Part shown: positions 1-9,082 of the stretch, in pieces
How positions within the stretch are numbered: the first letter of the stretch is position 1
Layout: the number at the start of each line of letters is the position of its first letter
Source of the DNA: Billgrantia saliphila
GTDB taxonomy: Bacteria > Pseudomonadota > Gammaproteobacteria > Pseudomonadales > Halomonadaceae
Assembly (NCBI RefSeq): GCF_002930105.1
Contig: NZ_PJRN01000002.1
Location: 1-64,000, forward strand
Direction: 5' to 3'
Length of the DNA: 64,000 bases
Position numbers and translations under genes: made by a program
Notes under the pieces: generated by a model
What the model was told of the DNA's origin: nothing
Seen by the model: the letters and a program-made list of their open reading frames with translations, nothing else
Database searches by the model: none

Positions 1-203
1 CTTCTCAAAAGACCCGAAGGTCTCGACGAGTCGCTTGCCTTGAAATGGTGTGACTTCTCACCACCTCATCGACAAGCGCCCACATGAATTACCTGATCGA
101 TTGTTAAAGAGCGGCTCCGAGTTCTCATAGAGAAGGGCGGAGCGTCTCGCTTGCCGTCGTGGCCAGTCACCGAAGTGGCGGCCCCGCCAGCGCCCTGCGA
201 GGA
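1..203 (-). promoter_or_regulatory. 16S rRNA operon leader with boxA
   Basis: Read on the minus strand, this is the transcribed leader of an rRNA operon. Positions 101-113 give CGCTCTTTAACAA, matching the boxA antitermination element. It is followed by a conserved pre-16S segment (TTCATGTGGGCGCTTG, about 74-89) and a small hairpin at 10-23 (AGACC CGAA GGTCT). The 16S gene itself must start beyond the left edge and is not in the window. BoxA normally loads Nus factors to allow Rho-resistant transcription. The strong tandem promoters just upstream support the start of an operon rather than a 16S-23S spacer. Confidence 0.8.
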
Positions 204-209
204 AGGCGT

Positions 210-237
210 ATTCTACCGATCCGACCGAGCTTGTCAA
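210..237 (-). promoter_or_regulatory. rRNA promoter P2 (proximal)
   Basis: On the minus strand a perfect -35 TTGACA (232-237) and -10 TAGAAT (210-215) are separated by 16 bp. Transcription would start near 203 and run left through the boxA leader. The short spacer and near-consensus hexamers are typical of rRNA promoters. Confidence 0.8.
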
Positions 238-298
238 CTCCCTGCGAGGCCGTCACCGTGGTGAACGTGGCGTCGAGGACCGGCGTCGCCGGCAGTCA

Positions 299-346
299 CG
301 AGAGCCCTTAGCGGGTCTCTGTCGAGAGCCCTCAGCGGGTCTCTCT
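299..346. repeat. 24-bp tandem repeat, two copies, between rRNA promoters
   Basis: Two 24-bp units (299-322 and 323-346) lie head to tail and differ at two bases. Each contains an imperfect inverted repeat (GAGAGCCC / GGGTCTCT). They sit between the two rRNA promoters. They may be a leader hairpin duplication; no function is evident. Confidence 0.7.
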
Positions 347-358
347 CGAGTGAGGCGC

Positions 359-386
359 ATTCTACCGAATCCGCCGTGGGCGTCAA
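359..386 (-). promoter_or_regulatory. rRNA promoter P1 (distal)
   Basis: Minus-strand -35 TTGACG (381-386) and -10 TAGAAT (359-364) have a 16-bp spacer, the same layout as the proximal promoter. The stretch just upstream (about 395-425) is AT-rich for this genome, consistent with an UP element. Two tandem promoters of this kind are usual for gammaproteobacterial rRNA operons. Confidence 0.75.
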
Positions 387-527
387 GGACGAATCTTGCG
401 AAACGAGTCGAAAAATTCAAAGCGAGACAACCACTTACCACTCTTCCCACCGCTGGCAACGTGGCCCGTCGCCGGCAGCGGATGCGTACTTTACGGATTA
501 ACGGTGGAAGCCGCAACCCTTCGCGTC

Positions 528-551
528 AAAAAAATATAGGTCATCCTGACC
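528..551 (-). terminator. Terminator after prpD
   Basis: On the minus strand a short stem GGTCA GGA TGACC (539-551) is followed by TATA and seven T residues (528-534). It lies about 50 bp past the prpD stop and would end the prp operon before the rRNA promoters. The stem is short, so efficiency is uncertain. Confidence 0.6.
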
Positions 552-602
552 AGGTCGGCCATGACTCATATCAAATTTCTCCGTCCGGTCATCCAGAGCG
601 GA

Positions 603-2087
603 TCAGATCACGAACAGGTCCATGAAGCGGTGCACCGGCATCGCCTCTAGCGATGCTTGATCCCGGCACAGGTCTAGGATGCGCTCGCAGCGCCCGGCCG
701 GGAAGCGCGTGGCCAGGTTGCGCTTGAATTTCTCTTCGAGGATCGGGATACCCTCGTCACGTCGGCGGCGATGCCCGATGGGGTACTCCACTTCGATACG
801 CTCCGTCGCGCTGCCATCACTGAAGAAGACCTGGATGGCGTTGGCGATGGAGCGCTTGCCGGCATCGAGATAATCCTGGGTGTAGCGGGGCTCCTCGACC
901 ACTTCCATCTTCGCCCTGAGCGTATCGATGAGTGGGTGCTGGCGGTGGAAAGCATCCTCGTAGTGCTCGGCGACCAAGTCGCCGAAGATCAGCGGCACGG
1001 CGATCATGTACTGCAGGCAATGGTCGCGATCCGCCGGATTGGCCAGTTCCCCCTCCTTGGAGATGATGCGGATAGCCGATTCGTGCGTGGTGATGACGAT
1101 ACGCTCGATCTCTTCCAGGCGTCCCTCGACCTGGGGGTGCAGGCGCACGGCCGCCTCGCAGGCAGTCTGAGCATGAAACTCAGCCGGAAAGGCAATCTTG
1201 AATAGAATGTTTTCCATCACGTAAGTGCCAAACTCGCGCTGGAAGCTAAAGCGCCGCTCACCCTCGGGCTTGAGCTGCTGGTCCTTGTTGGTCTTGGCGA
1301 AAAGGACATCATAGAACCCCCACTGCGGCGCGCTGAGCACACCCGGGATGCCCATCTCGTCGCGCAGGGCGATGTCGGCCAGGCGCACGCCTCGCGAGGT
1401 GGCATCCCCCGCCGCCCAGCTCTTGCGCGAGCCGGCATTGGGTGCATGGCGGTAGGTGCGCAGGCTCTGGCCGTCGGCCCAGGCGTGGGAGAGGGCCGAG
1501 AGAAGCTGTTCGCGATTCGCTCCCATTAGGTGCGCGGCTATTGCGGTTGAGGCGACTTTAACCAGAACCACATGATCGAGCCCCACCCGATTGAAGGAAT
1601 TGTCGAGCGCCAGAACGCCCTGGATCTCGTGCGCCTTGATCATCGCTTCGAGCACGTCGCGCATGACCAAGGGGGGCTCCCCTTCGGCGATTCGCTTCTG
1701 TGAGAGATGGTCGGCCACAGCCAGAATTCCACCAAGGTTATCCGACGGATGGCCCCACTCCGCTGCCAACCAGGTGTCGTTGTAATCGAGCCAACGGATG
1801 GTACAGCCGATGTCCCAGGCGGCCTTGACCGGGTCCAGGCGGAAGGACGTCCCTGGCACCCGAGCACCGTTCGGCACCACGGTCCCTTCGACCAGCGGCC
1901 CCAGGTGCTTGGTACATTCGGGGAAGCGTAGCGCCAACAGGCCGCAACCCAGGGTATCGATCAAGCAGTTACGAGCGGTATCCAGTGCCTCCTCGCTCTC
2001 GATATGGAAATCGAACACATAGTCGGCAATCTTCTGCAGCTCTCGGTCGTACTCGGGGCGGACGTTACGTTCGACGGTGGCGCTCAT
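603..2087 (-). CDS. prpD: 2-methylcitrate dehydratase PrpD
   Basis: This 494-residue protein belongs to the MmgE/PrpD family and is close in length to E. coli PrpD (483). It dehydrates 2-methylcitrate in the cytosolic methylcitrate cycle that oxidises propionyl-CoA to pyruvate. The N-terminal third carries the family signature [20 protein letters not shown]. The start is supported by AGGAG ten bases upstream. It is the last gene of the prp cluster, separated from prpF by a gap with a terminator-like hairpin. The cluster also encodes AcnD and PrpF, which do the same step by another route, so PrpD may be partly redundant or act on the other stereochemical course. Confidence 0.93.
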   Translation of the reverse strand: MSATVERNVRPEYDRELQKIADYVFDFHIESEEALDTARNCLIDTLGCGLLALRFPECTKHLGPLVEGTVVPNGARVPGTSFRLDPVKAAWDIGCTIRWLDYNDTWLAAEWGHPSDNLGGILAVADHLSQKRIAEGEPPLVMRDVLEAMIKAHEIQGVLALDNSFNRVGLDHVVLVKVASTAIAAHLMGANREQLLSALSHAWADGQSLRTYRHAPNAGSRKSWAAGDATSRGVRLADIALRDEMGIPGVLSAPQWGFYDVLFAKTNKDQQLKPEGERRFSFQREFGTYVMENILFKIAFPAEFHAQTACEAAVRLHPQVEGRLEEIERIVITTHESAIRIISKEGELANPADRDHCLQYMIAVPLIFGDLVAEHYEDAFHRQHPLIDTLRAKMEVVEEPRYTQDYLDAGKRSIANAIQVFFSDGSATERIEVEYPIGHRRRRDEGIPILEEKFKRNLATRFPAGRCERILDLCRDQASLEAMPVHRFMDLFVI

Positions 2088-2130
2088 GCTTTCTCCTGTC
2101 GCAGGCTCGATATGTCTCCCTTCACTATAG

Positions 2131-2160
2131 AAAACGCCCCGGGCCTTGCGACCCGGGGCG
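2131..2160 (-). terminator. Hairpin with U-tract in the prpF-prpD gap
   Basis: On the minus strand CGCCCCGGG (2152-2160) pairs perfectly with CCCGGGGCG (2135-2143) around an 8-base loop, followed by TTTTCTATAG. It lies inside the operon, between the prpF stop and the prpD start. It could be a partial terminator reducing prpD expression, or a stabiliser of the upstream mRNA 3' end. Confidence 0.6.
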
Positions 2161-2181
2161 AATATCTGCCGATATTCAGGC

Positions 2182-3360
2182 CTAGAAGGCGTCCCTGGGG
2201 ATTCGCACCCACCCCTCCATCAGCACTCGGGCGCTGCGGCTCATCACCGCCTTGGTCGCCGTCCATTGACCATCGACTCGGGAAGCTTCCGCCCCGACCC
2301 GCAGGGTGCCGGAGGGGTGTCCGAAGTGCACCGAGTTGCGCTCGCCGCCACCGGCGGCTTGATTGACCAGCGTGCCGGGCACCGCCGCCGCCGTGGCGAT
2401 GGCCACCGCCGCCGTGCCCATCATGGCGTGATGCAGCTTGCCCATGGAGAGCGCGCGTACTACCAGGTCGATATCGCTGGCCTTGATAGCTTTGCCGCTC
2501 GAGGCCACGTAGTCGGCAGGCGGCGCGACGAAAGCGACCTTGGGCGTGTGCTGGCGCTCGGCGGCTTCACTGACATCTTTTATCAGACCCATGCGCAGCG
2601 CAGCATGGGCGCGAATGGACTCGAACATGGCCAGCGCCTTGGTGTCGCCGTTGATCGCCTCCTGCAGCTCAGTGCCGGCGTAGCCGACCGCCTCTGCATT
2701 GATGAACACCGTCGGAATGCCGGCGTTGATCATGGTCGCCTCGAGGATGCCTACCCCCGGCACCTCCAGCTTGTCGACCAGGTTGCCGGTAGGAAACATG
2801 GCGCCATCGCCGTCGGCTGGGTCCATGAACTCCACCGCCACTTCGGCGGCGGGAAAGGTCACGCCGTCGAGCTCGAAGTCGCCGGTCTCCTGCACCTCGC
2901 TGCCCGCGACAGGCACGTGCGAGACGATGGTCTTGCCGATGTTGGCCTGCCAGATGCGCACCGTGGCGATGCCGTTTTCGGGGATGCGTGAGGGATCCAC
3001 CAGACCGTTGCTGATGGCGAAGGGCCCCACGGCGGCGGAAAGGTTGCCGCAGTTGCCGCTCCAGTCGACGAAGGGCTTGTCGATGGAGACTTGGCCGAAC
3101 AGGTAGTCGACGTCGTGGTCGGGGCTCTCGCTTCTAGAGAGAATCACTGTCTTGCTGGTGCTCGAGGTGGCCCCGCCCATGCCATCGATCTGTTTCTGGT
3201 AAGGGTCGGGGCTGCCGATCACTCGCAGCAGCAGCGCATCGCGGGCCGGGCCGGGCTTTCGTGCCGCCTCGGGCAGATCCTCCAAGCGGAAGAAGACGCC
3301 TTTGCTGGTACCGCCACGCATGTAGGTAGCGGGAACGCGAATCTGGGGTACGTGTGCCAT
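2182..3360 (-). CDS. prpF: 2-methylaconitate cis-trans isomerase PrpF
   Basis: This 392-residue PrpF-family isomerase (diaminopimelate-epimerase-like fold) interconverts the 2-methylaconitate isomers, so that AcnD plus PrpF can replace PrpD. The N-terminal [18 protein letters not shown] segment (about residues 12-30) and the [14 protein letters not shown] segment (about 100-115, with the conserved Cys) are typical. The reading frame stays open upstream, but the ATG at 3360 has AGGAAG nearby and begins where family homology starts. It lies between acnD and prpD, as in many proteobacterial prp clusters. Confidence 0.93.
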   Translation of the reverse strand: MAHVPQIRVPATYMRGGTSKGVFFRLEDLPEAARKPGPARDALLLRVIGSPDPYQKQIDGMGGATSSTSKTVILSRSESPDHDVDYLFGQVSIDKPFVDWSGNCGNLSAAVGPFAISNGLVDPSRIPENGIATVRIWQANIGKTIVSHVPVAGSEVQETGDFELDGVTFPAAEVAVEFMDPADGDGAMFPTGNLVDKLEVPGVGILEATMINAGIPTVFINAEAVGYAGTELQEAINGDTKALAMFESIRAHAALRMGLIKDVSEAAERQHTPKVAFVAPPADYVASSGKAIKASDIDLVVRALSMGKLHHAMMGTAAVAIATAAAVPGTLVNQAAGGGERNSVHFGHPSGTLRVGAEASRVDGQWTATKAVMSRSARVLMEGWVRIPRDAF

Positions 3361-3381
3361 GAAAGTCGCTTCCTGAAATGA

Positions 3382-3419
3382 CGCGAATCGCCCCGGGACG
3401 TGGCATCGGGGCGTTCGCG
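3382..3419 (-). other. Long hairpin in the acnD-prpF gap
   Basis: The left arm (3382-3395) and right arm (3407-3419) form a 13-bp GC-rich stem with one bulged base and an 11-base loop. No T-run follows, so it resembles an mRNA-stabilising or processing element more than an intrinsic terminator. It is one of three hairpins in the gaps of this operon. Confidence 0.55.
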
Positions 3420-3430
3420 AGACGTTGCGG

Positions 3431-6046
3431 TCAGGCCGTCGCTTCGGCCTCGGACTCGAGGAAGTCCTGAGCGAAGCGCTGCAGTACGCCACCTGCGGAG
3501 TAGACGGAGACCTCCTCGGCAGTATCCAGTCGGCAGACAACCGGCACGCGCTGGGTGTCGCCATTGAGGCGATGAATGACCAGCGTCAAGCTCGCTCCCG
3601 GTGCCGGCTTGCCCTCCACATCGTAGGTCTCGGTGCCGTCGAGCTTCAGCGTATGACGCGTGGTGCCCTCCTCGAACTGCAGCGGCATTACACCCATGCC
3701 CACCAGGTTGGTGCGATGGATGCGCTCGAATCCCTCGGCGACGATGGCCTCCACACCGGCCAGCGCCACGCCCTTGGCCGCCCAGTCGCGCGAGCTGCCC
3801 TGGCCGTAGTCGGCGCCGGCAATGACAATCAGCGGCTGGCCGCGCTCCATGTAGGTCTCGATGGCCTCCCACATGCGTGTCACCTTGCCTTCCGGTTCGA
3901 TGCGTGCCAGCGAGCCCTGAAGCACTTCGCCGTTCTCGTCGCGCACCATCTCGTTGAACAACTTGGGGTTGGCCAACGTGGCGCGCTGGGCGGTGAGGTG
4001 GTCGCCGCGGTGGGTGGCGTAGGAGTTGAAGTCCTCCTCCGGCAGGCCCATCTTCGCCAGGTACTCCCCCGCCGCGCTATCCAGCATGATGGCGTTGGAC
4101 GGCGACAGGTGATCGGTGGTGATGTTGTCGGGCAGGATCGCCAGCGGTCGCATGCCCTTCAGCCCCCGCTCACGCGCCATGTTGCCTTCCCAATAGGGCG
4201 GACGGCGAATGTAGGTGCTCTGCGGGCGCCAATCGTAGAGCGGGCTCTTGGCCGCTTCCACTTCACCCAGATCGAACATCGGGATGTAGACCTGCTTGAA
4301 CTGCTCCGGCTTGACGTATTCGCCGACGATGGCATCGATCTCCTCGTCTGAGGGCCACAGCTTCTTGAGAGTGACCGGGTTGCCGTCCTTGTCGTAGCCC
4401 AGCGCGTCCTTCTCGATGTCGAAGCGCACGGTACCGGCGATGGCGTAGGCCACCACCAGCGGCGGCGAGGCGAGAAAGGCCTGCTTGGCGTAGGGATGAA
4501 TGCGCCCGTCGAAGTTGCGATTGCCGGAAAGCACCGCGGTGGCGTAGAGGTCGCGGTCGATGATCTCCTGCTGGATCTCCGGGCGCAGCGCACCGGACAT
4601 CCCATTGCAGGTGGTGCAGGCGTAGGCGACGATGCCGAAGCCGAGCTTCTCCAGTTCGGGCAGCAATCCGGCCTCCTCCAGATAAAGACGGGCAACCTTT
4701 GAGCCCGGTGCAAACGATGATTTCACCCAGGGCTTGCGCACCAGGCCGAGCTCGTTGGCCTTTTTCGCCAGCAGGCCTGCGGCCACCACATTGCGCGGGT
4801 TGGAGGTATTGGTACAGCTGGTGATGGCGGCGATGATCACCGCGCCGTCGGGCATCCGGCCGGCTTTCTCCTCGGCCAGCGCCTGGTCCAGGTTGGCGGC
4901 GATGCCGCGCTCGGCCAGCGCCGAGGTGGGCAGGCGACGGTGCGGATTGGAGGGGCCGGCCAAGTTGCGCTCGACGGTGGAAAGGTCAAACGTCAGCACG
5001 CGCTCGTACTCGACGCGCTTCAGGCTGTCGGCCCACAGCCCAACGGTTTTGGCATAATGCTCCACCAGCGCCACCTGCTCCGGTTCACGGCCAGTGATGG
5101 TCAGGTAGTCGGTGGTCTGCTCGTCGATGTAGAACATCGCCGCGGTGGCACCGTACTCCGGCGTCATGTTGGAAATCGTGGCACGGTCGCCGATGGTCAA
5201 GCTCTCGGCGCCCTCTCCAAAGAACTCCAGGTACGCCCCCACCACCCGTTCCTGGCGCAGGAACTCGGTGATGGCCAGCACGATATCGGTGGCGGTGATG
5301 CCGGGCTGTCGCTTGCCGGTCAGCTTGACGCCGACGATATCGGGCAGGCGCATCATAGAGGGCCGGCCGAGCATTACGGTCTCGGCCTCGAGGCCGCCGA
5401 CGCCAATGGCGATCACGCCCAGGCAGTCGATGTGCGGGGTGTGGCTGTCAGTGCCCACGCAGGTGTCAGGGTAGGCGACACCATCGCGGGCCTGGATCAC
5501 TGGCGACATCTTTTCCAGGTTGATCTGATGCATGATGCCGTTGCCGGCGGGGATCACATCGACGTTCTTGAACGCGGTGCGCGTCCAGTCGATGAAGTGG
5601 AAGCGATCCTCGTTACGGCGATCCTCGATGGCGCGGTTCTTGTCGAACGCCTGGGGATCGTCCCCCCCGCATTCGACGGCCAGCGAGTGGTCGACGATCA
5701 GTTGGGTCGGCACCACCGGATTGACCTTGGCCGGGTCGCCGCCCTTCTCGGCGATGGCGTCGCGCAGTCCGGCAAGATCCACCAATGCCGTCTGGCCGAG
5801 GATGTCGTGACACACCACCCGGGCCGGATACCAGGGAAAATCCAGGTCGCGACGACGCTCTATCAGCTGCTTCAGCGCATCGGTAAGCAGTTCCGGCTCG
5901 CAGCGGCGCACCAGCTGCTCGGCCAGCACCCGTGACGTGTAGGGCAGGGAGTCGTAGGCACCGGGCTGGATCTCCTCGACGGCCGCACGCACGTCGAAGT
6001 AGTCCAGCTCGGTGCCAGGAAGCGGTTTGCGGTATTGAGTATTCAT
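3431..6046 (-). CDS. acnD: Fe/S-dependent 2-methylisocitrate dehydratase AcnD
   Basis: This 871-residue aconitase-family enzyme has the length typical of AcnD. It dehydrates 2-methylcitrate to a 2-methylaconitate isomer that PrpF then isomerises. The three [4Fe-4S] ligands are visible: ITSCTNTSNPRN near residue 411 and YACTTCNGMSG near residue 478. The C-terminal swivel domain contains GADYGQGSSRDWAAKG. The N-terminus (MNTQYRKPLPGTELDYFD) matches the AcnD branch. Its place between prpC and prpF supports AcnD rather than the housekeeping aconitase. No strong ribosome site is seen before the ATG; translation may depend on operon context. Confidence 0.93.
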   Translation of the reverse strand: MNTQYRKPLPGTELDYFDVRAAVEEIQPGAYDSLPYTSRVLAEQLVRRCEPELLTDALKQLIERRRDLDFPWYPARVVCHDILGQTALVDLAGLRDAIAEKGGDPAKVNPVVPTQLIVDHSLAVECGGDDPQAFDKNRAIEDRRNEDRFHFIDWTRTAFKNVDVIPAGNGIMHQINLEKMSPVIQARDGVAYPDTCVGTDSHTPHIDCLGVIAIGVGGLEAETVMLGRPSMMRLPDIVGVKLTGKRQPGITATDIVLAITEFLRQERVVGAYLEFFGEGAESLTIGDRATISNMTPEYGATAAMFYIDEQTTDYLTITGREPEQVALVEHYAKTVGLWADSLKRVEYERVLTFDLSTVERNLAGPSNPHRRLPTSALAERGIAANLDQALAEEKAGRMPDGAVIIAAITSCTNTSNPRNVVAAGLLAKKANELGLVRKPWVKSSFAPGSKVARLYLEEAGLLPELEKLGFGIVAYACTTCNGMSGALRPEIQQEIIDRDLYATAVLSGNRNFDGRIHPYAKQAFLASPPLVVAYAIAGTVRFDIEKDALGYDKDGNPVTLKKLWPSDEEIDAIVGEYVKPEQFKQVYIPMFDLGEVEAAKSPLYDWRPQSTYIRRPPYWEGNMARERGLKGMRPLAILPDNITTDHLSPSNAIMLDSAAGEYLAKMGLPEEDFNSYATHRGDHLTAQRATLANPKLFNEMVRDENGEVLQGSLARIEPEGKVTRMWEAIETYMERGQPLIVIAGADYGQGSSRDWAAKGVALAGVEAIVAEGFERIHRTNLVGMGVMPLQFEEGTTRHTLKLDGTETYDVEGKPAPGASLTLVIHRLNGDTQRVPVVCRLDTAEEVSVYSAGGVLQRFAQDFLESEAEATA

Positions 6047-6086
6047 GGGTCGACGGTCTTCGCGTGGTGTTGGGTCAGGCGAGAGT

Positions 6087-6112
6087 TAAACAGGCGGCCC
6101 TCGAGCCGCCTG
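6087..6112 (-). terminator. Hairpin in the prpC-acnD gap
   Basis: On the minus strand CAGGCGGC (6105-6112) pairs with GCCGCCTG (6091-6098) around a 6-base loop, followed by TTTAAC. It is shaped like a weak terminator but lies inside the prp operon, so partial termination or mRNA stabilisation is likely. Confidence 0.5.
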
Positions 6113-6134
6113 AGAGTGCTACGCGAGGAATGGC

Positions 6135-7262
6135 TCAGTCGCGCTCCTCGATCGGCACCCACTCGCTCTTCTCCGGGCCGATATAGTCGGCGCTGGGACG
6201 AATGATGCGGTTATTGGCGCGCTGCTCGAAGACATGGGCACACCAGCCGGTGACGCGCGAACAGACGAAGATCGGCGTGAAAAGTTTGGTGGGAATGTCC
6301 ATGAAGTAATAGGCGCTGGCATGGAAGAAGTCGGCGTTGCAGAACAGCTTCTTCTCGCGCCACATGACTTCCTCGACGCGCTCGGAAACCGGGTACAGGA
6401 CCGTATCGCCCACGTCCTCGGCCAGCTTCTTCGACCACTGCTTGATGATCGCGTTGCGCGGGTCGGACTCGCGATATATCGCATGTCCGAAGCCCATGAT
6501 CTTCTCCTTGCGCTCGAGCATTCCCATGATCTCGCGCTCGGCCTCTTCCGGCGATTTCCAGTTCTCGATCATGTCCATGGCCGCCTCGTTGGCGCCGCCA
6601 TGCAGCGGACCGCGCAGCGAGCCGATGGCACCGGTGACGCAGGAGTGCATATCGGAGAGCGTCGAGGCACAGACACGGGCGGTGAAGGTCGAGGCGTTGA
6701 ACTCGTGCTCGGCATACAGGATCAGCGAGACGTTCATGACCCTGGCATGCAACTCGGAGGGGGCCTCACCGCGCAGCAGGTGCAGGAAGTGAGCCCCCAC
6801 CGACTCGTCGTCTGTCTCGGTCTCGATGCGCACGCCATCGTGGCTGTAGCGATACCAGTAGCAGATGATCGAAGGCAATACCGCGAGCAGGCGATCGGAG
6901 ACGTCCTGCTGCTCGTCGAAGCTCTCCTCGGTCTCGAGATTGCCGAGCATCGAGGCGCCGGTACGCATCACATCCATCGGATGAGCATCCTTGGGAATCT
7001 GCTCGAGCACGGTCTTGAGCGCCTGGGGCAGGCTGCGCAGTCCCTTGAGCTTGGTCACGTAGGCGTCGAGCTCGGCTTGGTTGGGCAGCTTGCCTTTCAG
7101 CAGCAGATAGGCCACTTCCTCGAAGCGGGCCTTCTCGGCCAGTACCTCGATGTCATAGCCACGATAGGTCAGACCGGAGCCGGTCTTGCCCACGGTGCAC
7201 AGGGCCGTGCTACCTGCGCTTTGACCCCGCAGGCCGGCACCAGCGTTAGGTTTATCTGCCAT
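6135..7262 (-). CDS. prpC: 2-methylcitrate synthase PrpC
   Basis: This 375-residue type II citrate synthase-fold enzyme condenses propionyl-CoA with oxaloacetate to 2-methylcitrate. Its length fits PrpC; housekeeping GltA is about 50 residues longer and carries an N-terminal extension absent here. The first catalytic histidine region is PLHGGANEAAM (about residue 220), and the second is GFGHAIYRESDPR (about 260). The N-terminal GLRGQSAGSTALCTVG is typical of methylcitrate synthases. GGAG precedes the ATG by about 7 bases. It sits between prpB and acnD, which makes the assignment firm. Confidence 0.95.
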   Translation of the reverse strand: MADKPNAGAGLRGQSAGSTALCTVGKTGSGLTYRGYDIEVLAEKARFEEVAYLLLKGKLPNQAELDAYVTKLKGLRSLPQALKTVLEQIPKDAHPMDVMRTGASMLGNLETEESFDEQQDVSDRLLAVLPSIICYWYRYSHDGVRIETETDDESVGAHFLHLLRGEAPSELHARVMNVSLILYAEHEFNASTFTARVCASTLSDMHSCVTGAIGSLRGPLHGGANEAAMDMIENWKSPEEAEREIMGMLERKEKIMGFGHAIYRESDPRNAIIKQWSKKLAEDVGDTVLYPVSERVEEVMWREKKLFCNADFFHASAYYFMDIPTKLFTPIFVCSRVTGWCAHVFEQRANNRIIRPSADYIGPEKSEWVPIEERD

Positions 7263-7311
7263 GTCGCGTCTCCTTGATCTAGCGTTTTCTTATCGTCGTA
7301 ACGAGCCTGGC

Positions 7312-8217
7312 TCAGGCGTCTGAGCCCTTTTCGGCAAGCTGGTTTTCTGCAAACAGCGCATCGAGCTTCTGCTCGAAGGCGTGATAGTTGAGGAAGTCGT
7401 AGAGCTCGTCACGGGTCTGCATCAGCTCGACCACGTCACGCTGATGGCCCTTGTCGTGAATGCTCTGATAGACCTTCAGTGCCGCCGCGTTCATGGCGCG
7501 GAAGGCCGACAGCGGGTAGAGCACCATGCGACAGCCCACCTCGGCGAGTTCTTGCTGCGAAAACAGCGGAGTGGCGCCGAATTCGGTGATGTTGGCCAGG
7601 ATCGGCGCGTCGACGCGATTGCAGAAGGCTTGGTAATCATCGAGGGTGTGCACCGCCTCGGCGAAGATGGCATCGGCGCCCGCCTCGATGCAGGCGTTGG
7701 CGCGGTCGATGGCGGCGTCGAGCCCTTCCTTCTGGAAGGCGTCGGTACGCGCGATCAGGTAGAAGTCCGGGTCGAGGCGGGCGTCGGCAGCTGCCTTGAT
7801 GCGATCGACCATCTCCTGCTTGGTGACGATCTCCTTGTTGGGGCGGTGCCCGCAGCGCTTCTGCGCTACCTGATCCTCGAGATGCACGGCGGCCACACCG
7901 GCACGCTGCATCTCCTTGACGGTGCGGGCGATGTTGAAGGCCCCACCCCAGCCGGTATCGATGTCCACCAGCAGCGGGAGCTCGGTGGCGCCGCAGATGC
8001 GATGAGCATCCTGGACCACGTCGTTCATGGTGGTCATGCCCAGGTCGGGCAGTCCGAACGAGGCATTGGCCACGCCGCCGCCGGAAAGGTAAATCGCTTG
8101 GTGGCCGACCCGCTCGGCCATCATGGCGGTATAGGCGTTGATGGTACCGACAATGGGCAGCGGCCGATTGGCCTCGAGGGCGGCGCGGAAACGAGCGCCG
8201 GGGGTGGGTTGCGTCAT
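7312..8217 (-). CDS. prpB: 2-methylisocitrate lyase PrpB
   Basis: This isocitrate-lyase-superfamily TIM-barrel enzyme of 301 residues splits 2-methylisocitrate into pyruvate and succinate. The catalytic KRCGHRPNK segment (about residue 121) carries the essential Cys. The DIDTGWGG segment (about 85) binds Mg2+ and substrate. The ATG at 8217 was chosen over an in-frame start 18 bp upstream because GAGGAG lies 6 bases before it. It is the first catabolic gene after the gntR regulator. Confidence 0.95.
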   Translation of the reverse strand: MTQPTPGARFRAALEANRPLPIVGTINAYTAMMAERVGHQAIYLSGGGVANASFGLPDLGMTTMNDVVQDAHRICGATELPLLVDIDTGWGGAFNIARTVKEMQRAGVAAVHLEDQVAQKRCGHRPNKEIVTKQEMVDRIKAAADARLDPDFYLIARTDAFQKEGLDAAIDRANACIEAGADAIFAEAVHTLDDYQAFCNRVDAPILANITEFGATPLFSQQELAEVGCRMVLYPLSAFRAMNAAALKVYQSIHDKGHQRDVVELMQTRDELYDFLNYHAFEQKLDALFAENQLAEKGSDA

Positions 8218-8250
8218 GGGTAGACTCCTCTGCAATCGTTCGAGCCGGCC

Positions 8251-8961
8251 TCAGGCAGTGGCCTCGGCCTGCTCCTTGAGAATCTCGGCGTAGCGGTCGG
8301 CCACGTTGGCCCGCGAGGCGCTGACGTGGCGACGCATCAGCAGTTCGGCCAGCTCGGCATCGCCCGCTTCGATGGCGTCGACGATGCGATGGTGTTCGAC
8401 GAAGGCTCGCTGGGGTCGGGCGCCACTGGCGCTGAACTGGGTACGGTAGAGCCGCACCAAGTAATAGAGGTCGTCGCACAGCATGTTCATTAACATGCGA
8501 TTGTGGCTGCCCTGGACGATGCGATAGTGAAAATCGAGGTCGCCTTCGCGCTGGTAGTAGGCTTCGCCGCTCTGAAGATCCGCCTGGCGTTCGTGCAATG
8601 CCAGCACCTCACGCAGGCCGGCGATCTCGTCGCGAGTCATGTTCTCGGCGGCCAGCCGTGCGGCCATGCTTTCCAGCGCCTCGCGCACATCGAACAGTTC
8701 CAGCAGCTCCTTCATCGAGAGCTTGACCACCCGAGCCCCGACGTGCGGAACTCGTTCGATCAGGCGGTGGGCTTCGAGGCGTCGCATCGCCTCGCGCAGC
8801 GGGCCTCGCGAGATACCGTAGGCTTTCGACAGGCCCGGCTCGGTGATTTTGCTGCCCGGTGCCAGCTCGCCGCGGACGATGGCGTCCTGCAGCTCGTGAA
8901 AGACCCGCTCCGCCAGGGTGCGGACTTCGGGAGAGGCATGTGCTGGAGCGACTAAGTTCAT
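8251..8961 (-). CDS. GntR-family (FCD) regulator of the prp operon
   Basis: This 236-residue protein has an N-terminal winged-helix domain (about residues 15-75; ELAPGSKITEPGLSKAYGIS then RGPLREAMRRLEAHRLI). A C-terminal FCD ligand-binding helical domain follows (about 85-220), with His residues in LDFHYRIVQGSHN and FVEHHRIVDA. It heads the prp operon and is likely its autoregulated repressor, responding to a methylcitrate-cycle intermediate; the effector is inferred. A TTG at 8976 could extend it by five codons but would lie inside a perfect palindrome, so the ATG at 8961 is preferred. Confidence 0.88.
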   Translation of the reverse strand: MNLVAPAHASPEVRTLAERVFHELQDAIVRGELAPGSKITEPGLSKAYGISRGPLREAMRRLEAHRLIERVPHVGARVVKLSMKELLELFDVREALESMAARLAAENMTRDEIAGLREVLALHERQADLQSGEAYYQREGDLDFHYRIVQGSHNRMLMNMLCDDLYYLVRLYRTQFSASGARPQRAFVEHHRIVDAIEAGDAELAELLMRRHVSASRANVADRYAEILKEQAEATA

Positions 8962-8965
8962 GGCA

Positions 8966-8977
8966 ATTGTCGACAAT
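8966..8977. promoter_or_regulatory. Candidate GntR operator A
   Basis: The perfect 12-bp palindrome ATTGTCGACAAT lies four bases upstream of the gntR ATG, within the start of the transcript. Its core GTCGAC with flanking T/A fits the dyad style bound by GntR/FCD regulators. An 11-bp part recurs at 9085-9095. Confidence 0.6.
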
Positions 8978-8991
8978 CAAATGGTTCGATG

Positions 8992-9020
8992 ACTTTAGAC
9001 ATTGCCTTCTCTGTGGTCAA
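8992..9020 (-). promoter_or_regulatory. Promoter of the prp operon
   Basis: On the minus strand -35 TTGACC (9015-9020) and -10 TAAAGT (8992-8997) have a 17-bp spacer. Transcription would start near 8985, about 25 bases before the gntR ATG. A GTGGT/ACCAC dyad overlaps the -35 box. Confidence 0.65.
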
Positions 9021-9065
9021 CCACTCGGTTGGGGCCATTCGCTACGCCTTTGGTTGTAAACAACC
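9013..9065. promoter_or_regulatory. Candidate GntR operators D and C
   Basis: Two further dyads lie upstream. GTGGT CA ACCAC (9013-9024) overlaps the -35 box. GGTTGT AA ACAACC (9052-9065) lies 30 bp farther. Both fit the TGGTnnACCA pattern known for GntR/FadR-type sites. Together with the two GTCGAC palindromes they form a four-site array between gntR and pabB. Confidence 0.5.
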
Positions 9066-9082
9066 CGAAGACAGAGAGCCAT

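Noticed and set aside
1..250. 16S-23S spacer instead of a 16S leader
   Set aside because: BoxA occurs in both, but two strong promoters immediately upstream and a protein gene terminator beyond them fit an operon start.
299..346. CRISPR-like repeat
   Set aside because: Two directly abutting copies with no spacers and no cas genes; it is a simple tandem duplication in an rRNA leader.
3425..4351. Plus-strand open frame opposite acnD, and similar ones at 4940-5935, 6234-7277, 20738-22186, 25124-26425, 42179-43510 and 55691-56896
   Set aside because: All mirror confident minus-strand genes and have the same His/Gly/Val-rich composition. None has a ribosome site or family motif.
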